In this document: in pieces, positions 1-8,368 of the stretch
How positions within the stretch are numbered: position 1 is the stretch's first letter
Layout: every line of letters starts with the position of its first letter
From: Bradyrhizobium iriomotense
GTDB taxonomy: Bacteria; Pseudomonadota; Alphaproteobacteria; Rhizobiales; Xanthobacteraceae
Reading direction: 5' to 3'
Assembly (NCBI RefSeq): GCF_030160715.1
Contig: NZ_BSOW01000021.1
Coordinates: 100,088 to 164,087, forward strand
Length of the DNA: 64,000 bases
Program-made: the position numbers and the translations under genes
The notes under the pieces: model-generated
The model's input: only the letters and a program-made list of their open reading frames with translations
What the model was told of the DNA's origin: nothing
Databases searched by the model: none

Positions 1-1222
1 GCTGAAGCTTGCTGATATAGCCGGTGGCGGGATAGCCACGTGCCGCCTGCCAGCGCTTGATCACGGAGCGGGTCTCGTCGTCGAACTTGCCAGTCGCCTT
101 GACGTCAAAACCGAGCCCGGTGAGGCGGCGCTGCACATCGCGGCGCTGGCTCTTGTCCAAACCGATCTGGTCTTCGGTGACCTGGTTGGCTTCCTCGGTA
201 AAGGTGGCAGGATCGACCCCGGCCGTCAGGTTGCGCGTGGTGTTCGACGGACCGTCCTGCAACGCCGCAATGCGAGCGAGCGCAATCGCTTTGAACGTGC
301 CGTTCGGATAGTTGGTGAGATAGGCGTTGAGCTCTTCCACCTTGTTGGAATCCTTGATCGAGCGCCAGAACTCGAGCTCGACGTCGGCGCCCTGCTTGGT
401 CGAAGCCGATGCCGACGCGTTTCCAACATCGCTCGCGGCAGTAGCCGGCACGCCAACCGGATTGAGATAGACGTTGCCGGTGAGGTTGGTGTGGCCCCAG
501 GGCAATTGCCCCTTGTTGGTCTCGTCGCTGACCTGGGCGCGGACCTTGGTCATCGCCTGCTGGATCTCGAGCCCGGGCTGGGCAATGTTGGCCACGAGCG
601 CGCGGGTGAACGGGCTGTTGGTGCCGGCCTCGCCATCGAGAGCGGTCTGGCCGGGGCCGGTGGCAAACGCGATCAGCGTACCCTCGCCCGACTTCATCTC
701 GGCAAGGCCGGTCTGCACGTTGACCGAGCGCGTGGCCTTGGCCGAACGAATCTTTGCCGCGAACGGGTTATCGCGGCAGGCGTCAAGGAATACGAGCTTC
801 ACCTTGGCGTCCGCCATGGTCTGGTCGAGCGTGAGGTCGACGTTGATCGCCGCGCCCAGCTTGACGTCCATCTCGGATTTCAGGTCGGCGTCGATCGGCA
901 ACAGGTAATTGACGCCGTTCACGGCGATGCCGTGGCCAGCATAGAAGAACACGGCGACATCGGCGCCTTCAGCCTTCTTGCCGAACTCCAGGAGCTTTGC
1001 CGTCATGGCGTCGCGGGTGAGGTTGGCGCCCTCGACGACATCGAAGCCGACATTGCGCAGTACCCTGGCCATCGTCTTGGAATCGATCGCCGGGTTGGGG
1101 AGCTGCGGGACATTCTTGTAGGCGGCGTTGCCGACCACGAAGGCGACGCGCTTGTCGGCGAAAGCCGCATTGCCGCTGACCAGAAATGCTGCGATTGAAA
1201 TTGCTGCGATCAAGAAGCGCAT
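1..1222 (-). CDS. Exported caspase-like (peptidase C14) protein with peptidoglycan-binding-like domain, 3' end outside window
   Basis: The gene runs leftward off the window edge, so about 407 codons are visible. Residues 1-22 form a Sec signal peptide ending NAAFA. A caspase p20-type fold follows, with the catalytic dyad visible as His97 in FYAGHGI and Cys149 in FLDACRDNPF. The last visible ~60 residues (from QRRDVQRRLTGLGF) match the PG_binding_1 pattern of a short helical repeat, suggesting cell-wall attachment. The ATG at 1222 is chosen because GGGAGA lies 6 bases upstream; another in-frame ATG at 1228 abuts that RBS. The protein is probably a periplasmic cysteine protease-like enzyme; its substrate is unknown. 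It is divergent from the OmpA-like gene across a 524-base gap holding two CRP-like palindromes. Confidence 0.88.
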   Translation of the reverse strand, partial: MRFLIAAISIAAFLVSGNAAFADKRVAFVVGNAAYKNVPQLPNPAIDSKTMARVLRNVGFDVVEGANLTRDAMTAKLLEFGKKAEGADVAVFFYAGHGIAVNGVNYLLPIDADLKSEMDVKLGAAINVDLTLDQTMADAKVKLVFLDACRDNPFAAKIRSAKATRSVNVQTGLAEMKSGEGTLIAFATGPGQTALDGEAGTNSPFTRALVANIAQPGLEIQQAMTKVRAQVSDETNKGQLPWGHTNLTGNVYLNPVGVPATAASDVGNASASASTKQGADVELEFWRSIKDSNKVEELNAYLTNYPNGTFKAIALARIAALQDGPSNTTRNLTAGVDPATFTEEANQVTEDQIGLDKSQRRDVQRRLTGLGFDVKATGKFDDETRSVIKRWQAARGYPATGYISKLQ

Positions 1223-1316
1223 GATCATTCTCCCCTGATCCAAACTTCCTCGCTGCCCTCGGATCCGCCGGAGCCGATCCGAAGAGAGCAATTTGATCCA
1301 GACCACGAAAAAACAC

Positions 1317-1332
1317 TGTGATCTGGATCACT
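1317..1332. promoter_or_regulatory. CRP/FNR-like palindrome upstream of the caspase-like gene
   Basis: TGTGATCTGGATCACT matches the CRP consensus TGTGA-N6-TCACA except for the last base. It lies about 95 bases upstream of the caspase-like start. A near-identical second site occurs in the same divergent intergenic region. Confidence 0.55.
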
Positions 1333-1658
1333 CGGGGATTTCCGCTGCTCGAACCAAGTTGGGAGACGGTGCGACGGCTATCTTTCGGGCTGCTGACGCA
1401 GCGGCAATAAGGCCTGGTGACGAGCAATGCAGGGAGAATGTACCCGCTCGCGCGCGGAGTCCAGCGAGCGCGATGCGCGCTCGTAAAATGCGATCCGAAA
1501 AATCGGCAATCGATCAACGGCTCAAAGCTGAAAGAGACAGTCGTGCTTCCCGATCAACGGATGCGAACCGTTCTTGCCGCTGCCAGCAATCGAACAAGCA
1601 ATTGGATGCCGACCGCCTCCGGCGCTAAAATGGGCACAGACACGAGTCCATTTCGAAA

Positions 1659-1674
1659 TGTGATACGGATCACA
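1659..1674. promoter_or_regulatory. Perfect CRP-like palindrome upstream of the OmpA-like gene
   Basis: TGTGATACGGATCACA is a perfect inverted repeat (TGTGAT-N4-ATCACA) and fits TGTGA-N6-TCACA exactly. It lies 73 bases before the OmpA-like start, a position where a CRP/FNR-family activator could work. Which family member binds cannot be told from sequence. Confidence 0.6.
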
Positions 1675-1746
1675 CCTGGGTGTTTGAACCTGGCCTAGGC
1701 TCGCAGCATCAAATCGCCATCAGGCTAACCGCGAGGACTTAAGACA

Positions 1747-2391
1747 ATGACCCGTTTTGATAAGTTTTTCGGATTGAAGGCGATTACCATCTCGGCCGCG
1801 CTGTCGCTGACGGCGGGCCTGGCACTCGCCGGCGACAACAACATCACCGCCAACGAGATCCTGAATGCGCTGAAGTCGAAGCCGCTGACCCGCGGCCTGT
1901 CCGCCGGTCCGCAGACTGAGACCGCGGATCAGGCCAAGGAGGCGAGCTTCCTGAATACCGTGCGCAACCGGCAGACCCGTTCGCTCTCGATGGGCGAGCG
2001 TGAGCAGATCGCCGAGCTTGCGGCGAGCAAGCCGAAGATCGATCTGGAGATCCAGTTCGACTACAACTCGGCCAACATCGCCAAGACCTCGGAGGCCTCG
2101 GTGCAGGCGCTCGGCAAGGCGCTCTCCGATCCGGCGCTGAAGGGCTCGACCTTCGTCGTCGCCGGCCATACCGACGCGATCGGCAGCGATCCCTTCAACC
2201 AGGATCTCTCCGAGCGGCGTGCCGACACCATCAAGAAGTATCTTATCCAGAACTACGGCCTCACCGGCAGCGATCTCGTCACCGTCGGCTATGGCAAGAC
2301 CAAGCTGAAGGACACCGCAAACGGCGCCGACCCGATCAACCGTCGCGTCCAGGTCGTGAACATGGAAACCAAGACGACCGCCTCGAAGTAG
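1747..2391 (+). CDS. OmpA-family outer membrane/periplasmic protein
   Basis: This is a 214-residue protein. Residues 1-28 form a signal peptide ending GLALA. After a linker of about 70 residues, an OmpA C-terminal (peptidoglycan-binding) domain runs from about residue 95 to the end. Its hallmarks are VVAGHTDAIGSDPFNQDLSERR and a later RRVQV. There is no N-terminal beta barrel, so it is probably a soluble or lipid-free periplasmic peptidoglycan-binding protein. GAGGAC precedes the ATG. The gene is monocistronic, ends at a strong hairpin terminator, and has a perfect CRP-like site upstream. Confidence 0.9.
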   Translation: MTRFDKFFGLKAITISAALSLTAGLALAGDNNITANEILNALKSKPLTRGLSAGPQTETADQAKEASFLNTVRNRQTRSLSMGEREQIAELAASKPKIDLEIQFDYNSANIAKTSEASVQALGKALSDPALKGSTFVVAGHTDAIGSDPFNQDLSERRADTIKKYLIQNYGLTGSDLVTVGYGKTKLKDTANGADPINRRVQVVNMETKTTASK

Positions 2392-2411
2392 TCGCGGCGT
2401 CCATTTCGACA

Positions 2412-2444
2412 AATCGCCCGCCGCGCCCGCGGCGGGCGATTTTC
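2412..2444 (+). terminator. Rho-independent terminator, probably bidirectional
   Basis: A 13-bp perfect stem (AATCGCCCGCCGC / GCGGCGGGCGATT) with a 4-base loop is followed by Ts on the + strand and preceded by As. It can therefore serve both the OmpA-like gene and the convergent glycosyltransferase gene. Confidence 0.85.
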
Positions 2445-3705
2445 ATATCCAGTTCTGGAAGAGCATCAGCCGGTTGAAGGTCTGCATCGAGGTGCCGACG
2501 AAGGCGGCGGAGATCGGCAGCATGACGGCGAAGCCGATGGCTGCGATCGCAACATAGGCCCACAGCACCCAGGACGGAAGCTTCCCACGTCGCAGCACAT
2601 AGACCAGTGCGAGCGAGGACGCAGTTGCGGCCGGCAGATAGTAGTAGATGAAGCCGAGCGTGCGCGGCAGCAGCGCCCAGGCGAGATACGGTCCGAAATA
2701 AAACGCCGAGATGAGGAACGCATCCCAGCGCCGCGTGACGATGAAGTCGCGCAACACGACTGCCAGCGCGAGCAGCGCCGGCCACAGCACCAGGGGATTG
2801 CCGAGGAAGACGATCGCGGAGATCCGATCATCGCCAATCTTGTCGAACAGGAACCAGACCGGGCGCACGAGAAACGGCCAGGACGGCCATGAGCTCATAT
2901 AGGTGTGGCCGGCGATCGCCGTCGTGGTGTTATCGGCGAAGATGCGCCGCTGGGCCTCGATCAGTTCCGACGGCGATAGCCCATAGAGCGGGACGAACGC
3001 GACGAGATAGAACACCACCGGCAACAGGACGAAGCAGAGCGCAAAATGCTGCGCCCTGAAATCCGGCCAGAGATCGGGGCGATACCAGTCGGTCGGATTC
3101 GCGTCGGCAAACAGCGTGTGCCAGCTCTGCATCAAGCGAATCGCCGCGACGATGACGATGCAGGCGGCGAGCGGAAACAGGCCGCTCCATTTGCAGGCGG
3201 CGGCAAGACCGAACAATCCGCCGGCCAGGGCAAACAACCGGTGCGGCCGCTCTCTCCGAAAGCCATGCATGAAGGCCGCCGACGCCACTAGGCCCAAGGC
3301 CAGCGCAAAGACGTCGAGCATCGCGATGCGCGACTGCACGAACAGCATCTGGTTGAAGAAGGCGATCAGCGCCGCCGCGATCGCAGGGCCCTCCGCCGAA
3401 AACAGCGCGAGGCCGCAAAGATAGACCGCGACGACCGCGAGCGCGCCGAACAGCGTTGCAGGATAGCGCCAGCCCAGCGAATTGTCGCCGAAGGCCGCGA
3501 TCGACAGCGCGATCAGCTCCTTTGCCAACGGCGGATGCATCGGATTGAGCACGGGCCTGGGCATGACCGGCTCGAGCATCTGCCGCGCGGCCGGCACGTA
3601 ATGCACCTCGTCGAACACGAACTTGTCCGGCGTCGAGACGCCGATCAGAAGCGCGAGATGCGCGACCAGGAAAATCACGACAGCGATCACTGCGCTCCGC
3701 GACAT
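2443..3705 (-). CDS. PMT-family (dolichyl-P-mannose:protein mannosyltransferase-like) glycosyltransferase
   Basis: This is an integral membrane GT-C glycosyltransferase of about 420 residues with roughly ten hydrophobic segments. Near the N-terminus, FDEVHYVPAARQML carries the conserved acidic residue of the first periplasmic loop. It is followed by HPPLAKELIALS and GDNSLGWRYPA, all characteristic of PMT proteins. It would transfer a sugar from a polyprenyl-phosphate carrier to protein or lipid on the periplasmic side. The open frame extends to 3819, but the ATG at 3705 directly precedes the first membrane segment (AVIAVVIFLVAHLALLIG) and is preferred; a GTG at about 3720 is possible. No clear RBS decides the start. 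Confidence 0.85.
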   Translation of the reverse strand: MSRSAVIAVVIFLVAHLALLIGVSTPDKFVFDEVHYVPAARQMLEPVMPRPVLNPMHPPLAKELIALSIAAFGDNSLGWRYPATLFGALAVVAVYLCGLALFSAEGPAIAAALIAFFNQMLFVQSRIAMLDVFALALGLVASAAFMHGFRRERPHRLFALAGGLFGLAAACKWSGLFPLAACIVIVAAIRLMQSWHTLFADANPTDWYRPDLWPDFRAQHFALCFVLLPVVFYLVAFVPLYGLSPSELIEAQRRIFADNTTTAIAGHTYMSSWPSWPFLVRPVWFLFDKIGDDRISAIVFLGNPLVLWPALLALAVVLRDFIVTRRWDAFLISAFYFGPYLAWALLPRTLGFIYYYLPAATASSLALVYVLRRGKLPSWVLWAYVAIAAIGFAVMLPISAAFVGTSMQTFNRLMLFQNWI

Positions 3706-3923
3706 ATGCGGCACAGGAGTCACTTCGCGCTGTCGCTGTGGGGATGTTTTGCGTGGCAAATTTGGCTCACCGCGAAGAAAAATATCTTTGCTCAGCGCAT
3801 TGAACGCATTTTGCCGCAACTGTCACTAACCATGACGCTCGTCCTGCGTCGCTTGTGATAATTATGGCACATCATAAGCAGGCGCGATCCGGTACGATAC
3901 GGGACACATCGATCGGCTACGAA

Positions 3924-4628
3924 ATGAATTTTGGTCTTCGCGTTTTCTTTCCTGCATTGCTTACAGTTCTCGCTTGTACGGCTTCCGCCGCACAAGCGCA
4001 GACGCGCGTCGGCGAAGCCGTGGTGATCCAGAACGAGGTGGTTCGCGTCGCCGCGACGACGACGCAGATCAACGTCGGCGACGGCATGCTGCGCGACGAG
4101 ACCGTGCGCACCGGCGCAGCCGGCGCGGCGCGTTTCGTCATGGCCGACAGCACCAACCTGTCGCTCGGGCCGAGCGCCACGCTCAAGCTCGACCGCACCG
4201 TCTTCAACGACGAGCACAGCTATCGCGACGTCGCAATCAGCATGACCACCGGCGCCTTCCGTTTCGTCACCGGACATTCGGAGAAGGCCGCCTACAAGAT
4301 CACGACGCCGCTCGCGACCATCGGCGTGCGCGGCACCACGCTCGACATCCTCTCCCAACGCGGCCGCTCCGTGGTCGTCTTGCAGGACGGCGCGGCCAAT
4401 GTCTGCACGCTGAGCTTCCAGTGCGTGCAGCTCACGCAACCGGGCGACACCGCGATCATCACCTCGACCGGCGGCCGGACCACGATCACCAAGACCGGCA
4501 CGCCGCCCTGGACCTTTGCCGCGACCTGTACGGCGGCGGCCGGGCTGTGCTCGGTCAACCAGTACGCCGACGCCTCCCCGACCATCACGCCCGCCGTCCA
4601 TGATGACGGCATGCTGTGCGGACGGTGA
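3924..4628 (+). CDS. Exported FecR-domain protein
   Basis: This is a protein of about 234 residues with a signal peptide (FFPALLTVLACTASAAQAQ). A FecR domain follows: residues RTGAAGAARFVMADSTNLSL, then TTGAFRFVTGHSEKAAYKI and TTPLATIGVRGTTLDI. Unlike TonB-system FecR proteins there is no cytoplasmic anti-sigma segment or transmembrane anchor, so it acts in the periplasm or outside the cell. The open frame extends to 3855; the ATG at 3924 is chosen because it starts the signal peptide. It overlaps the downstream beta-barrel gene by about 13 bases, so the two are probably co-translated and work together. Its C-terminal 60 residues contain several Cys. Confidence 0.85.
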   Translation: MNFGLRVFFPALLTVLACTASAAQAQTRVGEAVVIQNEVVRVAATTTQINVGDGMLRDETVRTGAAGAARFVMADSTNLSLGPSATLKLDRTVFNDEHSYRDVAISMTTGAFRFVTGHSEKAAYKITTPLATIGVRGTTLDILSQRGRSVVVLQDGAANVCTLSFQCVQLTQPGDTAIITSTGGRTTITKTGTPPWTFAATCTAAAGLCSVNQYADASPTITPAVHDDGMLCGR

Positions 4629-5764
4629 CCGTGGCGAAGCTGGGGACTCGCAACGTCGTTCTCTCGGCCGTGTTGCTCGCGGTGACGTCGCTCGTGCTGC
4701 TCGCGGCACAGTTGCAGCCGGCCTCCGCCCAGAGCTGCACCGAATGCTCACCGACGCCGACGCCCACTCCGACCTCCAGTCCCTCACCGACTCCTACGCC
4801 CACGCCCTCACCCAGTCCTTCGCCGTCGCCCGTTCCCTCGCCGACGCCCGGGGCGAACCCGACCACGTCGGGAGCCGACTCCAGCGCCGGCTCGATCGGC
4901 GACCTCGCCAACCAGCGCTTCAACCAGATGATCACCAACCGGGTGCTCGGCACGGTGCTGCTCGGCGTCAACGAGCAGGTCAATTGCAGCGACTGCATCA
5001 GCGCGTTCGGCTCGGCCGGCTCGTTCTCCGCCGGTGTCCATGGCCGCAAGGAGCTCACCAGCAATCTGTCCCTGCTCGCGGGCCTCGCCTACACGCAATA
5101 CAATGAGGGCGGCTATCACGTCACCAGCGCGCCGATCGGCGCCTTCGCGCTGCGCTACGATTTCACCGACTGGGGTTCGTCACGCCCGTTCTTCGACATC
5201 GGCACGGTGCTCACGCCCTGGGAGAAAGTGCGCTACACCCGCAGCTATCAGACGAGCCTCGGCGCACTCACGGTCACCGGTTCGACCGACAGCTCGAATT
5301 ACGCCGTCTACGGCCGGGCCGGCTGGATCAGCCGGGTGTCGCCGCGCGACGAGGTCGCGGCCTCCGTCGAGTTCTGGCAGCTCTGGCAGCGGGTGTCCGG
5401 CTATAGCGACCCGACCGTCGCTTTCAACCCGTCCGATGCGACGATCGCTGATGGTACCGACCGCACCAGCCTCGTCAAGCTTGGCGGGCAGTGGACGCAC
5501 CTGTTCGGCAGCACGGTGGAGGCCAACGTCAACGGCGGCTGGGTGCAATCGTTCGGCACGCATTCCGGCATCGTCGCCACCGTCACCGGCAACGGCACGG
5601 TGGTGCCGACCATCGGCAATCAAGGCTGGTTCGAATATGGCGGCCGCCTCGGCTTCCGCTTCGCGCAAGGGTGGATCGTCGACCTCTTCGCCAACGGCAC
5701 GCTCGGCCCGCAGCCGGTCGGCAACACCATCCACGGCGGCGTGGGCTTGCGGATCAATTACTGA
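4616..5764 (+). CDS. Outer membrane beta-barrel protein with Pro/Thr/Ser-rich linker
   Basis: This is a 382-residue protein with a signal peptide (VVLSAVLLAVTSLVLLAAQ ... ASAQS). A low-complexity linker of PTP and SPSP repeats follows at about residues 45-80, and then a C-terminal ~270-residue autotransporter-type barrel of alternating strands. The last residues (GGVGLRINY) end in an aromatic, as barrel proteins do. There is no passenger beyond the linker. The start is GTG; candidates at 4616, 4625 and 4631 all overlap or abut the FecR gene stop, so coupling is likely. The barrel may anchor or export the FecR-domain partner; this is inference. Confidence 0.8.
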   Translation: MRTVTVAKLGTRNVVLSAVLLAVTSLVLLAAQLQPASAQSCTECSPTPTPTPTSSPSPTPTPTPSPSPSPSPVPSPTPGANPTTSGADSSAGSIGDLANQRFNQMITNRVLGTVLLGVNEQVNCSDCISAFGSAGSFSAGVHGRKELTSNLSLLAGLAYTQYNEGGYHVTSAPIGAFALRYDFTDWGSSRPFFDIGTVLTPWEKVRYTRSYQTSLGALTVTGSTDSSNYAVYGRAGWISRVSPRDEVAASVEFWQLWQRVSGYSDPTVAFNPSDATIADGTDRTSLVKLGGQWTHLFGSTVEANVNGGWVQSFGTHSGIVATVTGNGTVVPTIGNQGWFEYGGRLGFRFAQGWIVDLFANGTLGPQPVGNTIHGGVGLRINY

Positions 5765-5794
5765 GAGTTGGCTTACTCGCGCCAACATCTCTGC

Positions 5795-5897
5795 TGTCAT
5801 GCCCCGCTTGACCGGGGCATCCAGTATTCCAGAGACAGCGAGATTCATCACAACCGCCGCGGCGTACTGGATCGCCCGATCAAGTCGGGCGATGACA
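5795..5897. repeat. Interspersed palindromic repeat
   Basis: The element begins TGTCATGCCCCGC and ends GGGCGATGACA. Each half contains its own small hairpin (CCCCGCTTGACCGGGG; CGCCCGATCAAGTCGGGCG), and inner arms CCAGTA / TACTGG face each other. This is the architecture of interspersed elements common in Bradyrhizobium intergenic DNA. It lies between two convergent genes and may be transcribed as a folded RNA. Confidence 0.75.
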
Positions 5898-5923
5898 CGA
5901 AGAATGTGGAGTGAGCGCGCACA

Positions 5924-6412
5924 TCAGGCCGCCGACTTGCCCTCATAGGCCTGGCGCAGCGCTTCGACATCGAGCTTGACCATTTTCATCATGGCCTGCA
6001 TGGCGCGCTTGGCGGCGGCCCTGTCGGAGCTCCCGAGAAACTGGAACATCGCCCTCGGCACCACCTGCCAGGCCACGCCCCAGCGGTCCCTGATCCAGCC
6101 GCACTGCTCCTCTCTGCCACCATGGGCGAGGAAGGCCTCCCAGATACTGTCGACCTGCGCCTGATCCTCACAATCGATCTGAAGCGAAAGGGCGTGGGTG
6201 TACTCCATCTTCATCCCGCCATTCAGCGCCACGAGCCGCTGTCCGCCCAATGTGAACTCGGCGACGAGCACGGAGCCTTCCTTGCCGGACGGATTATCGG
6301 CGACGTTGCGCTGGACCTTCAGGATCTTCGAATCCGGCATCAGGGATACGTAGAAATTTGCAGCTTCCTCGGCATCGCCGTTGAACCACAGGCAGGGGGT
6401 AACCTTGGACAT
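5924..6412 (-). CDS. VOC-family (PhnB-like) protein
   Basis: This is a 162-residue protein of the 3-demethylubiquinone-9 methyltransferase-like/PhnB branch of the vicinal oxygen chelate superfamily. It opens with KVTPCLWFNGDAEEAANFY, and carries GWIRDRWGVAWQVVPRAM in the second half. The family has paired beta-alpha-beta-beta-beta modules; the substrate is not predictable. The ATG at 6412 has GAGGAG 8 bases upstream, deciding against a TTG two codons earlier. The C-terminal ~30 residues are helical. Confidence 0.85.
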   Translation of the reverse strand: MSKVTPCLWFNGDAEEAANFYVSLMPDSKILKVQRNVADNPSGKEGSVLVAEFTLGGQRLVALNGGMKMEYTHALSLQIDCEDQAQVDSIWEAFLAHGGREEQCGWIRDRWGVAWQVVPRAMFQFLGSSDRAAAKRAMQAMMKMVKLDVEALRQAYEGKSAA

Positions 6413-6497
6413 GGGCAAAACTCCTCTTTCGGGCAGGTCCCGATCCGACGACGACGCAGCCGCCGGCGATCCGACAGGCCGCGCGCATTTTTTTGCG

Positions 6498-7511
6498 TCA
6501 GGTCGCGATCGGCGTCGGCATCGTCAAAAATGCCCTTGTGGCGTGCCAGAACAGCGCCCGATTGATTGCCAGCACGACGGAATGCGCGGTTCCCGGCAGG
6601 ATGACGAACTGACGGTCGCCGTTCGGCAGCTTGTTGTAGAACGCCTCGAGGTCGGCGACGGTCGCGATGCCGTCGAACTCGCCGCGCACCAGGAGCACCG
6701 GCGCGAGCACCTTCTCCGGGTCCACCACCGGCAGGTTGGCCGTCATGTCGAGATAGGTGCCAGTCGGGATCTGGTCGCCGAACTGAAGCTCGACCTCGGC
6801 GAGCACGTCCATGACGGCGGGATCGCTGGTGCCCGGTTTGTCCCGGGTCGCGATCGAGCGGATCATCTCGCGGTCGCGCTTGCGCATGTTGTGGGTGCGG
6901 TAATAGTCGACCTGCTCGGCGCGCTTCGTCAGCGTCGGCGAGCCCTCGCCCTTGTAGGTGAAGGCCGCGAACACAAGCCGATCGATGCGTTCCGGCGCGA
7001 CCATGGCGTAAGCGCCGGCACGCAACGCACCCGAGGACTCCCCGACGAAATGGAATTTCCTCTGCCCGGTCTCGCGCGTGATCACCTCCACCGCGGCTTT
7101 CAGATCTTCGACGCCGCTTGCGATGTCGGAATTGCCTGAGGTGCGCCCCGACTTGCCGTAGTTCTCGTGATCCAGCGTCCAGCAGTCGAAGCCGTAGCGG
7201 GCGAACTCATTCATGGTGGAGTATTCGCCCTTGCCGGGCACGCTGAGATCGAACACCCGCGAGGTGACGGAAGAGCCGTGCACGAACACAACGACCGGCC
7301 GCGCCGCCTCGCCCGCCTTCGGCGCCCCCAACCGCTTGCGGTACATCCACAAGGGCACGTCGCCCTTTTTCGCCCGGTATTCGCTGGACCAGATGTCGGC
7401 GGGTTGATCGGCGGCGCGGGCCTGCGGCAAGGCACCGGCCAGCGTAGCCCCGAGCACACCGGCTCCCTTGATCAGAGTCCGCCGCGGCAGTGAATGATCG
7501 GGCTTCGCCAT
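6498..7511 (-). CDS. Tat-exported alpha/beta hydrolase
   Basis: This is a 337-residue protein. The N-terminus has a twin-arginine signal (LPRRTLIKGAGVLGATLAGA), implying export of a folded enzyme. The hydrolase core shows VVVFVHGSS (oxyanion region), WTLDHENYGKSGR, the nucleophile elbow VGESSGALRAG, VRGEFDGIA around the acid, and a catalytic His in LPGTAHSVVL near the C-terminus. The substrate is unknown. The ATG at 7511 lies 6 bases after AGGGAG; longer in-frame extensions to 7589 lack an RBS. Confidence 0.85.
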   Translation of the reverse strand: MAKPDHSLPRRTLIKGAGVLGATLAGALPQARAADQPADIWSSEYRAKKGDVPLWMYRKRLGAPKAGEAARPVVVFVHGSSVTSRVFDLSVPGKGEYSTMNEFARYGFDCWTLDHENYGKSGRTSGNSDIASGVEDLKAAVEVITRETGQRKFHFVGESSGALRAGAYAMVAPERIDRLVFAAFTYKGEGSPTLTKRAEQVDYYRTHNMRKRDREMIRSIATRDKPGTSDPAVMDVLAEVELQFGDQIPTGTYLDMTANLPVVDPEKVLAPVLLVRGEFDGIATVADLEAFYNKLPNGDRQFVILPGTAHSVVLAINRALFWHATRAFLTMPTPIAT

Positions 7512-7593
7512 AGTCATCTCCCTGGCCTTGCTTTTTGAGTGCAGGCTCCAGGCGAGCTTACCAGACGTGCTGAACGACGCCAGCCGCATCCTC

Positions 7594-7752
7594 CGTCATT
7601 GCGAGCCGCCGGGGCCGCGCGAAGCGCGGCCCGATGACAGGCTCCGCGAAGCAATCCAGAAATGCATCCGCCGCTGGAGTCTGGATTGCTTCGTCGCGGA
7701 GCCTGTGATCGGGCCGGCCAAAGGCCGGACCCGTTGGCTCCTCGCAATGACG
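7594..7752. repeat. Interspersed palindromic repeat (CGTCATTGCGAG type)
   Basis: The outer arms are CGTCATTGCGAG and CTCGCAATGACG; nested inside are GCAATCCAGA / TCTGGATTGC and two GC-rich hairpins. The whole ~160-base element can fold into a branched structure. It belongs to the common Bradyrhizobium-type intergenic repeats and lies between two same-strand genes. Confidence 0.8.
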
Positions 7753-7770
7753 GTGTGGCTCGAGATCAGA

Positions 7771-7806
7771 TCACTTCGTCTCGTTGGGATCGCGGTGCAC
7801 CGGATC
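7771..7806 (-). pseudogene. Remnant of a cupin gene 3' end
   Basis: Read on the - strand, this stretch encodes DPVHRDPNETK followed by a stop. These are exactly the last 11 residues and stop of the cupin gene at 8369-8878. The five base differences are all at third codon positions, one of them the stop (TGA versus TAA). It has no start or upstream coding part, so it is a stub of a former paralogue or recombination scar. Confidence 0.6.
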
Positions 7807-7809
7807 GAA

Positions 7810-8238
7810 TCAAGCATTCGCCATGTCGGGCTGGCTGGTGGCAGCCGCAACATCCATCCACGTCACACCCCACATATGGCCATCCGGATCCTCGAAACTG
7901 CGGCCGTACATGAAGCTGAACTCATCCTTCGGGCTGGGATCGGCCGTGCCGCCCGCGACCTCGGCTTTGCCGACGATGTCGTCGACTTCGTCGCGGCTGT
8001 CGGCGGAAAGGCAGAGCAGCACCTGGTTCGAGGTCCTGGCATCCGCGATCGGCTTCGGCGTGAACTGGCGGAATTTGTCGTGGGTCACCAGCATGGCGAA
8101 AATGGTCTCGGAGAAGACCATGCAGCTCGTCGTATCGTCGCAGAATTGCGGGTTCTTGACCGCGCCGACCGCTTCGTAAAAGGCCGTGGCGCGCTTGAGG
8201 TCGGTCACGGGCAGACTGACGAAAATCATCTTGGGCAT
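7810..8238 (-). CDS. VOC-family glyoxalase-like protein
   Basis: This 142-residue protein begins MPKMIFVSLPVTDLKRATAF, the usual first strand and helix of glyoxalase/bleomycin-resistance-type domains. It ends with FEDPDGHMWGVTWMD, the conserved second-module motif. AAGGAG lies 7 bases before the ATG at 8238. The function is not predictable beyond a metal-dependent lyase, isomerase or binding role. Downstream lies a stub of the neighbouring cupin gene, hinting at local rearrangement. Confidence 0.85.
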   Translation of the reverse strand: MPKMIFVSLPVTDLKRATAFYEAVGAVKNPQFCDDTTSCMVFSETIFAMLVTHDKFRQFTPKPIADARTSNQVLLCLSADSRDEVDDIVGKAEVAGGTADPSPKDEFSFMYGRSFEDPDGHMWGVTWMDVAAATSQPDMANA

Positions 8239-8368
8239 CGGAAGCTCCTTGGGCGGGGTTCTGCCCAAGGACGGATGGGCGGACGGCCATCCGACACGGC
8301 TTCCGAATATTTTAAGACACTCACCTGCGGGGGTCTGTCGCACCGAGCCCCGCCCGTCCTAAGCAGCC

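Larger units (their letters stand above)
1229..1746. other. Divergent intergenic region without convincing gene
   Basis: This gap separates the caspase-like gene from the OmpA-like gene. Short open frames on the + strand show no recognisable protein and no good ribosome binding site. The notable contents are the two CRP-like palindromes. Confidence 0.6.

Noticed and set aside
4750..4862. Repetitive CCGACGCC-type DNA as a possible repeat array
   Set aside because: It encodes the PTP/SPSP linker of the beta-barrel protein and is explained by low-complexity coding.
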